A DNA stretch of 64,000 nucleotides from Schistocephalus solidus (taxonomy: Eukaryota; Platyhelminthes; Cestoda; Diphyllobothriidea; Diphyllobothriidae), in contig WEDG01001288.1 in assembly GCA_017591395.1 (NCBI GenBank), positions 62,001-126,000 of the forward strand. The letters are read 5' to 3'. Shown here piece after piece: positions 21,291-32,278 of the stretch. The notes under the pieces are model-generated. The model was not told the origin of the DNA, made no database searches, and worked only from the letters and a program-made list of their open reading frames with translations. Every line of letters starts with the position of its first letter. The stretch's first letter is position 1. The position numbers and the translations under genes were made by a program.

Positions 21291-24200
21291 CTTGCCTTTC
21301 TAAAATGTCGAAAACAGCTGATTAGAACTGAAGTATTTCCTGCTGAATCTTGAATAACTACCGCTGCTACCAGCAGAATCGAATGATGCTAGTAAAATTT
21401 CGCGCGGCATGGGAACGGACTTATTGGGCGTTCTACTGACAAATCAGGCTACTTGATAGTATGCCTCGTGCAAGCAGGCCGCTGCGTCCCACTTAGGTAA
21501 AACAGTAGTCACTGGTTAATACTTGGATTCTATAAAGCAATTTCGGTCTTGAAATGTCGTAAAATTTTGTGGTCGCGACAAACGGTAAACACTTTAAACT
21601 AGTGCAGTTTCCGATACGTCAAGCTATTTTTTTTTGAAATTGGCATGGCAAAAATAGGCTTTATAACTGGACTAAAAAGGCACACGAGGCATTAATTCAG
21701 CTACGTTGGAACCCTTGGAATCGCCGTTATGTTGGACAAATAACAAACCAAATGACAGGGTACCCCAAAGAAATAAGGCACTTAAACGAAATTATCAGCG
21801 TCTAACAAGTATTTATAAGATGTTGGTTATGCTTCACTTCCTAAGTTCAAATTTCGCAGCGTATCCCGGCCAGACTGTAAAGTAGGCCTGGAAAGCAATT
21901 GAATTCTGGTTGAGCAACACGACGACTCAACATGATGGACAAGTAGTCTGTGGCAACATCTAACCAAAAATAGTAACGACGTCAAGACGACCAACTGAAC
22001 ACAGATATATGTTTTGGGAGGGGACCTCAAGAGAATATGATCCCTCTGTCCACATATTTCTTGTCCAAAATACAGCGAGGAATAAAGTGAACCGATTGCT
22101 GATAAAGCCAACGGAAGCTAACCTATCTGAGCTGTACGTGCAGTAATTTGGATATGCAAATTTTTGTGATCAACAATTTCGTCACTTTCCCAGACATAAG
22201 GAAACATATATACTTTTGGGCGGGCACTAACTTGTCTACATTTGAAACAAATCAGGATGTCGTATCGCGCTAGAGGCAGCATATTTTGTGCTCACTCAAT
22301 TAAAATCAGCCATCTTAAGCCTACATAGGAGCTGTAAGACAGCACTATGTTAGATAAAATATCGTTTACTTCTAGGCATAGCACGCAGACAAGAATTCTT
22401 TGCCCATAACACCAGGGTAAAAACGTTCCAAGCTGGACTTGTGAATCGTTCTTAGTTAATGTCTACGTAGACCTACCTGGCCAAGCTCAAGGCCAGCTAT
22501 TTCAACAATGTAGAAAAAGTACTATTTTTGGCAAACGTGTTGCGAATTTTCGGTATTTTTTAAATTCAAAGTGGGTAGAGCACCAGGGGGTAGGCAGCAC
22601 TGTTAAAGCCTGAAATACTCCTTATTCGGGGGTTGTGACCCTCGGCGTTGGATGCATCTGACTGGTTCATATGAGCCAGTACCGGATGCTGACTTGAAAC
22701 TCCGAGTTCGGCGTAAACAATCGAATTATCATGTTAGCAAAAACTTATTAGGCCAATTAATGTATAACACAGATTTGCATCTTACTTCCGCTTCGTCTGA
22801 CGAGTAAGCCCCGAAGGAGGGCTTCGATACGCCGACCTCTCGCTAGACACACACACACATAAATACATTCCGAATGAAACGCGTTTGGCAGAAAATGACA
22901 GGAACATAATGATTAATCATGAACGGTAGGTTTGACACCACACTAAATCAAACTTACTATCTGAAAGTGATGAAGCGATTGCGTCTGACCACCAAGGGTT
23001 GATGAACAACCTGTTTTTGACAAAAAACTTTATGACAACGGTTTGTCATCCAGCTTAGCCGCCCGACCTAATCCCCCCCGTGACTTCTTCTTTCTCCTAA
23101 GAACGAAGAAAAACCTATAGAGAAATCGTTTTTAGAAAAACGAAGAGGTTACAAAAATCGCATGAGAGTCTTAAGAGCATTATTGATGAAGAAAAATATT
23201 AAAAAGAATATTTTGAACAGTGGAAAATCAGTTGGGAAAACTTCATCTCATTTACCTGACATTGTTTTTTGAAATTGATTAATGTTTTTAAGATGTTATC
23301 ATGACGGAAAAAATTAAAAAAATTATACACTTTTTTGAGTACCCTCTTGTACACTGGTTAGACGAAATTTGTATGACCCATCTGCTGGACTCGTCTGTGG
23401 ACCATCTGCATCGTGTACGAGCGCATATCCGTGTTTCGGGTCTCGAATGGTGGTCAGTGTTGTGATTGGTTGAATGAAAATATAATAATTTCAAAAACGT
23501 TCCAGATCAATTTGGGTGCATTCTTTGTCGTCTCGCCTCTCTGAAACAGTACGTGTTCTGATTCAATATACCTACACAGTTTTTTGGGTTTGACTCAAAG
23601 GCTACCAAGGTGTGATTATAATGCTGCCCTGCTGCACGTCACGCCATTTTAACACTTTATCTCCATTGTGTTTATTATTTACGAAATCATTTCTCTCCTC
23701 CTTGCCTTGCGCCGCTTGAATATGGCAATTTAACACGTTTAAACTTGCACGACACATCTCACGAGGGCAAATAATGCATGCTGCAGTCCAGATGATTCGC
23801 TCTACTAGAGCGTGTAATCTATCGAACGTAACCCTACCGCCTGGCTTAATTTCTTATGGCAGCCCATTAACCAATCACTGATTGCTCAGCGAGCTTCTTT
23901 CTTGCGCATGTTCAACATTGAGCACCAACTTCATTTGTCATTGGTTTTGTGTGCTCGTCTGAATGCCGAGCTTGGTGTCACTGGCAATGTGATCTGCCCC
24001 AGCAAGTGACGAGAACTTTCGCACCAAGAGGCTGTTGAGGATCATTTTATCCAGAGGAAGAACCTTCGTACTGAAACCCCTCTTTCATATCCTTTTCGAT
24101 ATGCTGCCCTCTGGTGGAGCTTTAATGCAATTTGCGACTCTTTCCCACTTTTTGGGCCTACTGATATTCTCACAGCCCATGACCACCTCGAATCTTCGAT

Positions 24201-24619
24201 TAGTCAACGCGGAAAGGGTGAGTCCTCTTGTTTGCGTCTTTAAGTCCCATTTAGTAGAGCCAGCGTCAGAGACCGTCTCAGTGTTCTAGGGGTTCAGCAT
24301 CGTAAATTCACCCTGGGCAATGAGCTCCTCGGTAGATTAGTGGGCCTGAAAATCGTGGGCTCAGCAGATCGCATGGGACCCAATCCACATACGCTTTGAG
24401 ATTTTAACGTACTTTCATTGGGATAGGCAATGACCTTAATGTAGTGTTTTATTTTGACGCAAGGGCAAGCCTGTTCATTGTCACCGTCATTGTAATTTTC
24501 GTCTTTACCGCACCAGCAGGTATATCGCGGCTGGTCATAGGGTGACCCTAGGCGTTATGAGCTCCAGACCTGGTCCCGAATGGGAAGATAAGAACTACTG
24601 GAGCATATTAGCTTGACCC
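21291..24619. other. Long stretch without a firm gene
   Basis: No conserved coding region could be recognised. A (CA)n run lies at about 22848-22860. A candidate signal-peptide exon at 24125-24217 is listed separately. Confidence 0.35.
24125..24217 (+). CDS. Candidate signal-peptide exon (weak)
   Basis: An ATG at 24125 opens a 31-codon frame. It starts MQFATLSHFLGLLIFSQPMT, a short N-region, a hydrophobic core and small polar residues, as in a cleavable signal peptide. The frame ends at codon phase 0 on a good splice donor (GG|GTGAGT at 24218). Secreted Notch ligands start with a signal peptide, and this lies about 8 kb upstream of the first likely ligand exon on the same strand, so it is a possible 5' exon. 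No homology can be shown, the frame is open upstream of this ATG, and exon 32191-32278 needs an incoming phase of 2, so at least one more exon would be required. Confidence 0.22.
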
Positions 24620-24725
24620 ACTTGTGAAAAACTTGGTGGCCATGGTAGGATGCGAACCCACGCCAGCAAGGGGAAGGCTGAAGTACAGCCAACACTCTAG
24701 CCAACTGAGCTAAGAGGCCCCACCG
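24620..24725 (-). repeat. tRNA-derived SINE head
   Basis: On the minus strand this reads as a tRNA-like head with an A box (TTAGCTCAGTTGGCTAGAG) and a B box (GGTTCGCATCC), followed by non-tRNA sequence. A hairpin GGCT-loop-AGCC stands in the place of the anticodon arm, with ACT as the apparent anticodon. There is no matching acceptor stem, so it is a SINE or tRNA fossil rather than a functional tRNA gene. It differs from the arginine-like SINE heads at 41800-42400. Confidence 0.6.
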
Positions 24726-25009
24726 GGAGCCGTGAGTTTAATCACATTTGAGTCAAGTTACTCGCCCAACCTACTGCAACATACTAAATCTACAAAGTCT
24801 GATACCGTAAGCTGACTGCCCAAGCAGTAAATCCTAAGCAGCCACTCTAGAATCCACCAGATGACTACCAGCTGCCTTCTCCCTCCAATTGGAGTTTGGG
24901 TTGCACACAGGCTAGAGGCTACCATCAGGCGTCGGGTCATGGACTCGAAAGAGCCACTGTCACGAGAGGAAGTATCTGACGTCGTTTACCGGATTTAATG
25001 CAGTAATGT

Positions 25010-25620
25010 ACAAAGCAACTACGTCGGAGAAACCGGGAGATTACTCTGGACGCGAATAGCCGAGCAGGCAGCTGCGGTGGGGAGGCACGACGCTACCTCT
25101 CTGGTTACAACTCAGTTGATGGGACCCAGCCATATTTTCAAACTTCACGAGACCGAAATCCTCGCAAAAGGTGATAACTGCCTGAGCCGCGAGCGGCTAG
25201 AGTCGTGGTTATCAGGTCCACTGTTCATCAACAATTGCAATGACCTCCCGTTCTCATATTTGGTGCCAGTTCTTGCCTGAGCGGGGAAATGGGTCACGTG
25301 GGGAAGATGTGGGTGGCCGACCCTTCCCATGACAGTGAGCCAAATGGCCGGGTAATCATGCGGCCAGCATTCAACATGAAGGATGAAATTACGGCCATAA
25401 ACGACTCGAACGCGGACGGCCATTGCATCAATTATAACCCACGGATGGTGAGCGCGAGAGCTTCTAATTGTAGTACGCATGCGAGCACGTGACCACTACG
25501 TACTAAATATACTGTACAGCTTATTCCTATACCCCCCTTATCCGCCATTGCCTCTGATGTTTGGCTTGAGTGAGTTGCATAGAAGTTGCATTAAATGATA
25601 AGTTCTGATTGGCTGAGGGA
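25010..25620 (+). mobile_element. Foldback-type repeat K, right part
   Basis: This is about 480 bp homologous to 46360-46840. Shared words include AAACCGGGAG, GGCGCGAATGGCCGAGCA (one mismatch), GACAGTGAGCCAAATGGC and GACTCG.ACGCGGACGGCCA. It ends with a degenerate copy of the hairpin motif (CCTCTGATGTTTGGCTTGAG at 25551-25570). The left inverted arm seen in the 46098-46960 copy is not recognised here. Confidence 0.6.
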
Positions 25621-25879
25621 CCACGGAATAGAGTATCATCCGTCTTAGATTCGCAGCACGACATTATCTCAAGTTCCCGTACAAGGACAATAAACTAACG
25701 ACTTGGAAATTTGGTTATAAGAATGGGATGATCATCCTCTCTAGATCACGAGGATATTAATACGCGAACTTTGAGCTAATCCTTCGGAATAAATCTTTTG
25801 AGGCTTAACTGTGACAAGCAATTTACTACCGTGAGGACCGAAAATGAACGGCTGGTAAAGGTAGGGAAGAAATGGACAC

Positions 25880-26240
25880 TAATCCAAATAGCAAACCGCA
25901 ACCCTAAGCCGTATAGCTGACTCTAAAACCTTAACTAAGCACTACTTCCAAACCTTAACGTAAATCCCTAAACCTCATCTCAAAAAATAACCATAACATT
26001 CATCCTAATCCCAACACAGAACCGTAGCCTTAACTCTATTCCTTAGCGTCAAAACTAGACGTAGCCCTAAAACCCTGACCCCAGCCATCAATCACAAAAT
26101 CCTTAACTCAAAAACCTAGCCTCAATCTTTATGCCTTTAAACAAAATCCTAAAAATCGACGACTAGCCCTAAGCCTTACCCGTAAACTATAAGCTGAACC
26201 CTAAATCTAAACCCATAAACCCCTGCACCATCTATTATTA
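25880..26240 (-). repeat. Telomere-like cluster, inverted and degenerate
   Basis: Many CCCTAA-like words (AACCCTAAGCC, CCTAAACCTC, AACCCTGACCCC, CCCTAAATCTAAACCC) are scattered over 350 bp with mostly 5-7 bp spacing. There are no coding features. Confidence 0.5.
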
Positions 26241-26479
26241 TGCAAACGGCAGTAAAACACCCACCTAACTAAAATAAGTAGCTATTTCTTGAACAAGACT
26301 ACATTTGGGGTAACTACCATACCAGTAGCGTATTGTTTATTTTTGCAGAAAGCAGAAAGCGCAACCAACTGTTGTACTTAGTGAACAATTTTAAGATCGG
26401 TATAAAATCTTCTAAAAAGATTTTTAAAATACCACAAATCAAAGGCATAAGAATAATGCCAGCAAAGACAAGGGAAAGT

Positions 26480-26640
26480 TGAATGGCAATTTCTGGCTCA
26501 TTACCCGTCATCAGCCAGTCATGCCCAGCCCCACCCGAGGCTTGAACCCGTGACCTGTTGATTAGAAGTCCATCACTCTAAGGCACTGTGCTACGGGCTC
26601 GTTTTCTTGCCGGTTTAGATCGGCAACATTAATATTTGTT
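26480..26640 (-). repeat. tRNA-Arg-like SINE copy
   Basis: On the minus strand this reads AGTGATGGACTTCTAATCAA, then a B box GGTTCAAGCCTC, followed by the SINE body (GACTGGCTGATGACGGGTAA). It is a diverged copy of the SINE arranged in tandem at 41690-42415. Confidence 0.65.
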
Positions 26641-26649
26641 GATTGACGC

Positions 26650-26870
26650 TCACCTATCAGTAACCCACGACCTGTTGATCAGAAGTCCAACGCCTCGGGT
26701 GGGCCACCACTTGGGGTTGGGAATGACTGACTGATGACGACCAATGAACCAGAAATGCTCATTTCAGTCTCCCTTGTCTTTGTCAGCATTGCCCATCTGC
26801 CTTTACTACTACTAGCCGCTGAGAGTGAGGCCCAAGGAAGAACGGGACGAGCGAGTTTCGGTAGCTATCT
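26650..26870 (+). repeat. SINE body copy
   Basis: The segment contains TTTCAGTCTCCCTTGTCTTT, then ACTAGCCGCTGAGAGTGAGG and GAAGAACGGGACGAGCGAGT, the body and 3' part of the SINE at 41800-42400. Its tRNA-like head is scrambled. Confidence 0.6.
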
Positions 26871-27224
26871 GTGAGCGTTCATCAACGCATGCCGCACATC
26901 GTATACGAACACCAGGGCATTTAAAAGAAAACATAAGTGGGTCGCTTGTTACTCGTCTACAACGGAAACCAATCAGTATGCAGTTTCTATCGGCAAATTT
27001 ATCAGCTTGCGTAGCCTCACCGGACAAGATGAGCGAGACAAAGGCGAATAAAAATGTACAGCCGTAAGTATTCATTCGTTTCCAAAGTAGATAGTTGAAG
27101 CACTCACGCTGATACTGCAGACCGATATATGCTTTAAAATACCTTAACCCACCCGAATACGTCAAATTTGTTTCTCACATTGAGCGTAATTCACAGTTTC
27201 TGGGTTAGCTGCGGCTTTCTTACA

Positions 27225-27440
27225 TATAATAACCAACAGGTTGCGAGTTCCAGCCTCGGGTGCCACAACACATGGGGTTGGGTATGGCTGGTTGATCATG
27301 ACTAAGAAGCCAGAATGGGTACTTCCAGTCTCCCTTGTCTTTGATGGTAATGTCATTCCGTCTTGCAATACTTTTAAGCGCATGTCCTCCCGTCTCTTCA
27401 GCTTGAGGGTTACGCTGCAGCCTGTACGTTGGAACTGAGC
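27225..27440 (+). repeat. SINE copy, head mostly lost
   Basis: The stretch reads GTTGCGAGTTCCAGCCTCGG, GGTTGGGTATGGCTGGTTGA and CTTCCAGTCTCCCTTGTCTT, matching the B box and body of the tandem SINE near 41870-41970. Confidence 0.6.
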
Positions 27441-28369
27441 TACGAGAACCCGCAGAATCTGGCCCAGCGATCAGTCTGTGACCTGATGCCACATGACCGC
27501 AAATGTGACGTCTACTTCAAAATCTGCATTTCAACCGCCGGTACTGAGTAAGTCCCGCACGAAGGCCTTTTAGGTCTGTTTGAATTCGGCTTTACCCTAT
27601 GGTCTCAAATTGTAAAAAATTCAATTCAATTCAATTTATTATTATTCTAAGTCTTACATATTTGGTATAGTGTAACATATTGTAAAGCAAAGAAGTCATT
27701 AAGGGTTTTGACGGAATTAATTAATTCATTTGACTCAATTGTGAATACTCGTCAACCCCCGAGGCTGACGGTGGACTCCAGTTCAGTGGCTCACAAAGCT
27801 GATCAACACACCTGCGCGTGTAACACGCGACCTGGTGAATATAAAATATACCAGTTTTTCTCAAACCAAGGGGTGGCTTGGATGTCACTTAAAATCTGAC
27901 GTATGAGCTTTCCCAAGATGGTCAGCAGCGGGATACGGCAACTAATTAACTCATCGAAATGCAAGTTCATGCTCGAGTGTCTGAGGATTGAGGGACCACG
28001 CAACCTCACCAGCATAGTTGAAGGGACAATTTTGGCAGGTAAGACAGCAAACCATTCCAGACCGTTCGCCTGCTTTTAGTTAGTTAAGGATCACTCTAGT
28101 CCTAAATTTCTCATATATGTGAAGTCTGTGAACCGGCATATCCACCTCGATCGGGCGTAGCCACTGTCAGATCGCGTGACCTCGTTTCAAGTCGGAATCA
28201 CATGCGGCCGGGAGTAGCGAGATGTCAAAATGTTTAACACGTGTAATCGATCTTTCAATACTTCAGAGTATTAACTTTCACGAGTTTTTGAAGACCCCTG
28301 TAATTCTACTGGCCAATATACCTAGCAATATCTGCTTTGCTGATAAAAGCGAAAGGCGAGTTCAGGGAA
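27441..28369. other. Gene-free stretch
   Basis: No gene or clear repeat boundary is seen. An AT-rich patch with repeated AATTC words lies at about 27620-27660. Confidence 0.35.
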
Positions 28370-28560
28370 AGAGTTCCGAAGTAGAAGACGCACTCCCTGG
28401 AACGAGAAGTTTATTGGTCGGACGTTTTGGAGCCTTCATCGAGCCGATCTTCAGTGTCAGTGGTAGATGAGGGTCCATATTTCTCTGATGATGGGTTCGA
28501 TTAAGAATCTGAAACGTCAGGCCAAGAAACTTCTTGTTCCAGCGATCACATCCTCTTGTT
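28370..28560. mobile_element. Short palindromic element with hairpin motif at both ends
   Basis: Two inverted copies of the approximately 80-bp hairpin motif face each other with a short spacer: minus sense at 28460-28376 and plus sense at 28473-28556. The plus copy reads TCTGATGATGGGTTCGATTA, then AGAATCTGAAACGTCAGGCC. The minus copy has a different hairpin but the same AAAACGTCCGACCAATAAAC block. This is a minimal form of the foldback element seen at 46098-46960. Confidence 0.6.
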
Positions 28561-29059
28561 CCGAATTTCTGCTTTAATTTTTCAACGAGAACATGGAACT
28601 CATATCTTTGCCTCCCTTGTTGAATAAGCTGCACTAATATTGACACTGTCGTAGTTGACTGCTGATCCTTACCGCAGGCTACTCAATTTGACGTGAACTT
28701 GTTCAATACACATTGAAAAACATTCTTCCATTCAGGAAAAGGTAAATAATGGAACATTATGCATAGTTATAGTGTCACTTGAAATCGGAGTGCACTCTAA
28801 GCAGGTTCCAATCGGTGAAATGAGAGTCGTTTGCTCTAGTTTTTCTACGTCAAACACGACAGAATAGATAAAGAAAATTCGATCCAAACCTCGCATATGT
28901 ATATGAGAAGAAAAGGCGATCTCAGGGACTATAGGTGTATTGTCCTGACGTTTCAAAAGCATACAAGCTTCCATCGTCGGAGGTGAGTATCGTACCGCGT
29001 CTCACAGTATTTATAGGGGGTGATAGCCAGTTTGTAACACAGGGTTGATTGTACGGGTT

Positions 29060-29064
<5 letters not shown>
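28561..29064. other. Stretch with one hairpin-motif copy
   Basis: A minus-strand copy of the hairpin motif lies at about 29000-28925 (CGACGATGGAAGC, hairpin, GAAACGTCAGGACAATAC). No gene is seen. Confidence 0.45.

Positions 29065-29092
<28 letters not shown>
29065..29092. repeat. (TA)n microsatellite
   Basis: About 14 uninterrupted TA units directly precede the 355-bp tandem repeat. Confidence 0.9.
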
Positions 29093-29095
<3 letters not shown>

Positions 29096-29863
29096 GGGAA
29101 ATAATTTCTGAAATTATTAAGTGCAGGACATGGAGTCAGGTGATTCGGACATGACTTTTTTTAGGGTCAGACCCGAAATTTCAATGAACATTTGGGTCGA
29201 AGACAATCAACCACTGTGGAATAACCACGTAATGCCCATTCTACAAACAAGTAGTACTACAAGTAGTATGAATCTTATATGGCAAAGACAGTATACCGTA
29301 CTTCCGACATAGGTACTAGCTAAAAGCCCAGACACGTTTTTCGCCGATGTTTCTCCTGCTGCTTGACACAGCAACGAGGGGTTCGGCTCCTCAGTGGGTC
29401 CCCCAGCGTTCTCTAAGCGGTTTCTGGTATATGGACTCCAGAAAATAATCGGGGAAATAATTTCTGAAATTATTAAGTGCAGGACATGGAGTCACGTGAT
29501 TCGGACATGACTTTTTAGGGTCAGACCCGAAATTTCAATGAACATTTGGGTCGAAGATAATCAACCACTGTGGAATAACCACGTAATGCCCATTCTACAA
29601 ACAAGTAGTACTACAAGTAGTATGAATCTTATATGGCAAAGACAGTATACCGTACTTCCGACATAGGTACTAGCTAAAAGCCCAGACACGTGTTTCGCCG
29701 ATGTTTTTGCTGCTGCTTGACACAGCAACGAGGGGTTCAGCTCCTCAGTGGGTCCCCCAGCGTTCTCTAAGCGGTTTCTGGTATATGGACTCCAGAGAAT
29801 AATCGGGGAAATAATTTCTGAAATTATTAAGTGCAGGACATGGAGTCAGGTGATTCGGACATG
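29093..29863 (+). repeat. Tandem repeat L: two full 354-356-bp units and a partial third
   Basis: Units are 29093-29448, 29449-29802 and 29803-29863 (partial). Each unit starts TCGGGGAAATAATTTCTGAA, which includes a perfect 9-bp inverted repeat (AATAATTTC-T-GAAATTATT). The units are almost identical, so the duplication is recent. A diverged related copy lies at 41100-41460, with an inverted partner at 41468-41690. Confidence 0.85.
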
Positions 29864-29945
29864 TGGAACCGACAAAGACAAGGGAGACTGGAATGGCCAT
29901 TTCTGGTTTATTAGTCGTCATCAGCCAGTCATATATATTTTACGC
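29864..29945 (-). repeat. SINE fragment
   Basis: GACAAAGACAAGGGAGACTG is followed by GTCGTCATCAGCCAGTCAT, the inverted SINE body. It joins directly to the truncated third unit of repeat L. Confidence 0.6.
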
Positions 29946-30639
29946 CGTGATAGTACCCTTCAAATATTGCATGTTTTATGAACTAACAACTTCCAACATC
30001 CCTGCCTGACCCCTATGCCCAGTTTTTTAAGCTTTTGTGCTGTAAGCGAGAAACGCAACCTCATGGCCTTGTGCCTTTAAATACAGTTAAACACCGTCTA
30101 TTATTTTGCCTTTCAAGGTTTTATCGATTTCCCAACAAGAACTCTCAGTAAGTAATGCAGAAAACCGTTGTGTTAATAGTTAGCTTCGAAATGTGGCAGT
30201 ATAACATCTCCATCGTTTTCAAACGAATTAACCAATGACTACGCAGCGCCACCGATAGGACTGTTAGTGTAGCCTTGCTAGACCACTAGCATTCAGGCTA
30301 ATTTTAACCAGAATGTCTTGGTTAAGCATGCCATCTTAAACCAAATATGGGCCCACATGTGCTTGTGTATGAAAGCACGTCCGACTCGCGCGACTGTGTA
30401 CACCTGCCACGTCAGCCAGACACATTTTGCCACAAAAAAGGGGCATAGTTCGAACTTTCTCCTATTAGGCTACTTCTCAGCGCAGGGGACTTCGACAATT
30501 TGGTAGCTAGACCGACAGCTCCTCCGCTACTAGCAAGTGGGCAGCACTGCTAAGTATGAATTGGTTGACCTCATGCTCCCTTCGCACACCCGTCATATCA
30601 AAAGTATAAGAGATTAGGCACATCCTTATATCGGGACCT

Positions 30640-30770
30640 TGCGCGAATTTCTAAGGCGATTAGATTTAGTATTAAGGTTAAGGTTAGGGTTAATGTTAGG
30701 GGTAGGACGCGGAAATAGGTACCCTTCCTAGGGTTTCGTGCAGGGTCCTCTGTATTACCGGGGTGGGGGA
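30640..30770 (+). repeat. Telomere-like cluster with conserved flank
   Basis: AAGGTTAAGGTTAGGGTTAA is followed by the GGAAATAGGTACCCTTCC flank, a variant of that at 15270-15290. Confidence 0.55.
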
Positions 30771-31381
30771 GGAGGAGATGCATTCCAATGTCTTGCCGTT
30801 AAGTGGGCTAGAAAGTGTAAGATGTCTGAAGGCAGCAGTTGGTGTATACGCCGGTCCCATTCAATCCATGCTTCCAGCTGTCACCAAAGTGGTAGATTCG
30901 ATAAGAGCTATTAGATAGCGAGCAGAGCCGAGCCAAGCTTCCCCTTTCAAGCTCCGGTTTACGCATCTCTCTTTACATGCTATATTTCGGAGTAAGAGGC
31001 TCTTAGATTATTATTCGTATGGGTGAGCAGTACGCTTCCGAAATCTTCCCTTCCCCCAATAAGCACTTAAAAGCCTTTTACAGGTACACTTGTGGGGCGA
31101 GCAGGGCCACATCCGAACTCTAACATCATTAATACTAAATAAGAGTGTTGTGCAAACCAGAGCCTCTTGTTCGCATTTTGTTCTTCATTAGGCTTGGGTC
31201 CTCATGAGGAACGCTTTGATTCTGTGGGTCGGCTGTTAATCTTTTATGTCGATGGGCCTGCCAGGGATAGCCAATCACTGGTGGTGGCTCGCATCTGTGC
31301 GCTAAAACTCGAACCTTATTCTCCCCTTCCTCCAAATGGAAGTTTTACGTTGTTTTCTCTTCCCTAAACAACTTTGACTTA

Positions 31382-31433
31382 TACTCGATATCAGTGTGAA
31401 GGACTCATACTCGATATCAGTGTGAAGGACTCA
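31382..31433. repeat. 26-bp tandem duplication
   Basis: TACTCGATATCAGTGTGAAG plus GACTCA occurs twice in direct succession without mismatch. Confidence 0.85.
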
Positions 31434-32190
31434 TACCCTTATATGTTAAGTGCTGTCCACCTAGGTCAAAGGAATAAAATTGTTCATAAGGTCACACGTT
31501 GACAGGCTGGTCAATGAAAAATAAAATTTAAATGGAATTTTCAGGCGCAATCGTAAGCAGAACATTGTTTTGTAAATTAAGATAAATTTCTTTCCGTCAA
31601 ATTCCTTGATAGGGATCTCTAGTTTTAGAGAACGATGAGTTTCCAATCGTCCTTAGACTAGTTGTGAATACTGCATGATTGTCAGAGTTTACAATCGATT
31701 GTCCACAAACTAGATTCGGTTCTATGAGTTTATAATTACCTGCAATATAAGATATTTCTTGAAAGTTTTTACCGAAGTAGCGACTTCTTGGATATTCTTT
31801 CCACTGCAGATGGCCGTTTGAGTCATACCTTTAGACTCTACCACACAGGGAACCTCGTTGGTGAGAAAAATGAACGTCCACAACAACATTCTACAAGAAA
31901 TATGCCTTAAATCAATTAAAAAACCATTGCGAAGAAGTTACGTTTGTTGGAAACCTCGAACATGTCCATTTATGATGTCACTTTCTGACTTTACACTTTT
32001 GAACATGTGCACAAAATGGTTAACGTTTCACCTGTCAAACAATTTTACTAGAGTTTGACTTTGCAACCGCCAGTTTCCTATGGATCCCTCTTTATGAGAG
32101 CAGTTTTAAGCCTAGTTGAGCAAAGTACCGTTTAAAAGCCTGATCTAATTCTTATCTCATCGCCGACTAAAGAGAGTGCGACGTCTACAG

Positions 32191-32278
32191 TCATACAACT
32201 GAAGTGTACTTCGAGCATAGCAGCGTGAACCTAATCGGAGAGAAGGCCATCATCACTTTCCTGTCCGAACCCGTTCCG
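32191..32278 (+). CDS. Notch ligand (DSL family), N-terminal domain exon
   Basis: This exon is called from an open frame that ends in phase 0 on a strong donor (CCG|GTAAGT at 32279). It joins in frame to the exon at 34832. It encodes TEVYFEHSSVNLIGEKAIIT, then FLSEPVP. With the next exon this looks like the beta-strands of the C2-like MNNL domain at the N-terminus of Notch ligands, where a polar strand precedes a hydrophobic F-x-x-P segment. The acceptor is uncertain: CTACAG at 32185-32190 gives the start used here, but weaker AGs at 32172-32176 would add CDVYS. An in-frame stop at 32168-32170 limits the exon on the left. Confidence 0.55.

Larger units (their letters stand above)
29946..32190. 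other. Stretch without a firm gene
   Basis: It contains a telomere-like cluster at 30640-30770 (GGTTAAGGTTAGGGTTAATG, then GGAAATAGGTACCCTTCCTA) and a 26-bp tandem duplication at 31382-31433. Upstream exons of the Notch-ligand gene may lie here but could not be recognised. Confidence 0.4.

Noticed and set aside
30085..30148. Possible ligand exon (LNTVYYFAFQGFIDFPTRTL) with a GTAAGT donor
   Set aside because: It is open and starts in phase 0, but it ends in phase 1, which fits only a poor acceptor of the next exon. I see no family resemblance, and part of it resembles sequence at 26230-26290.
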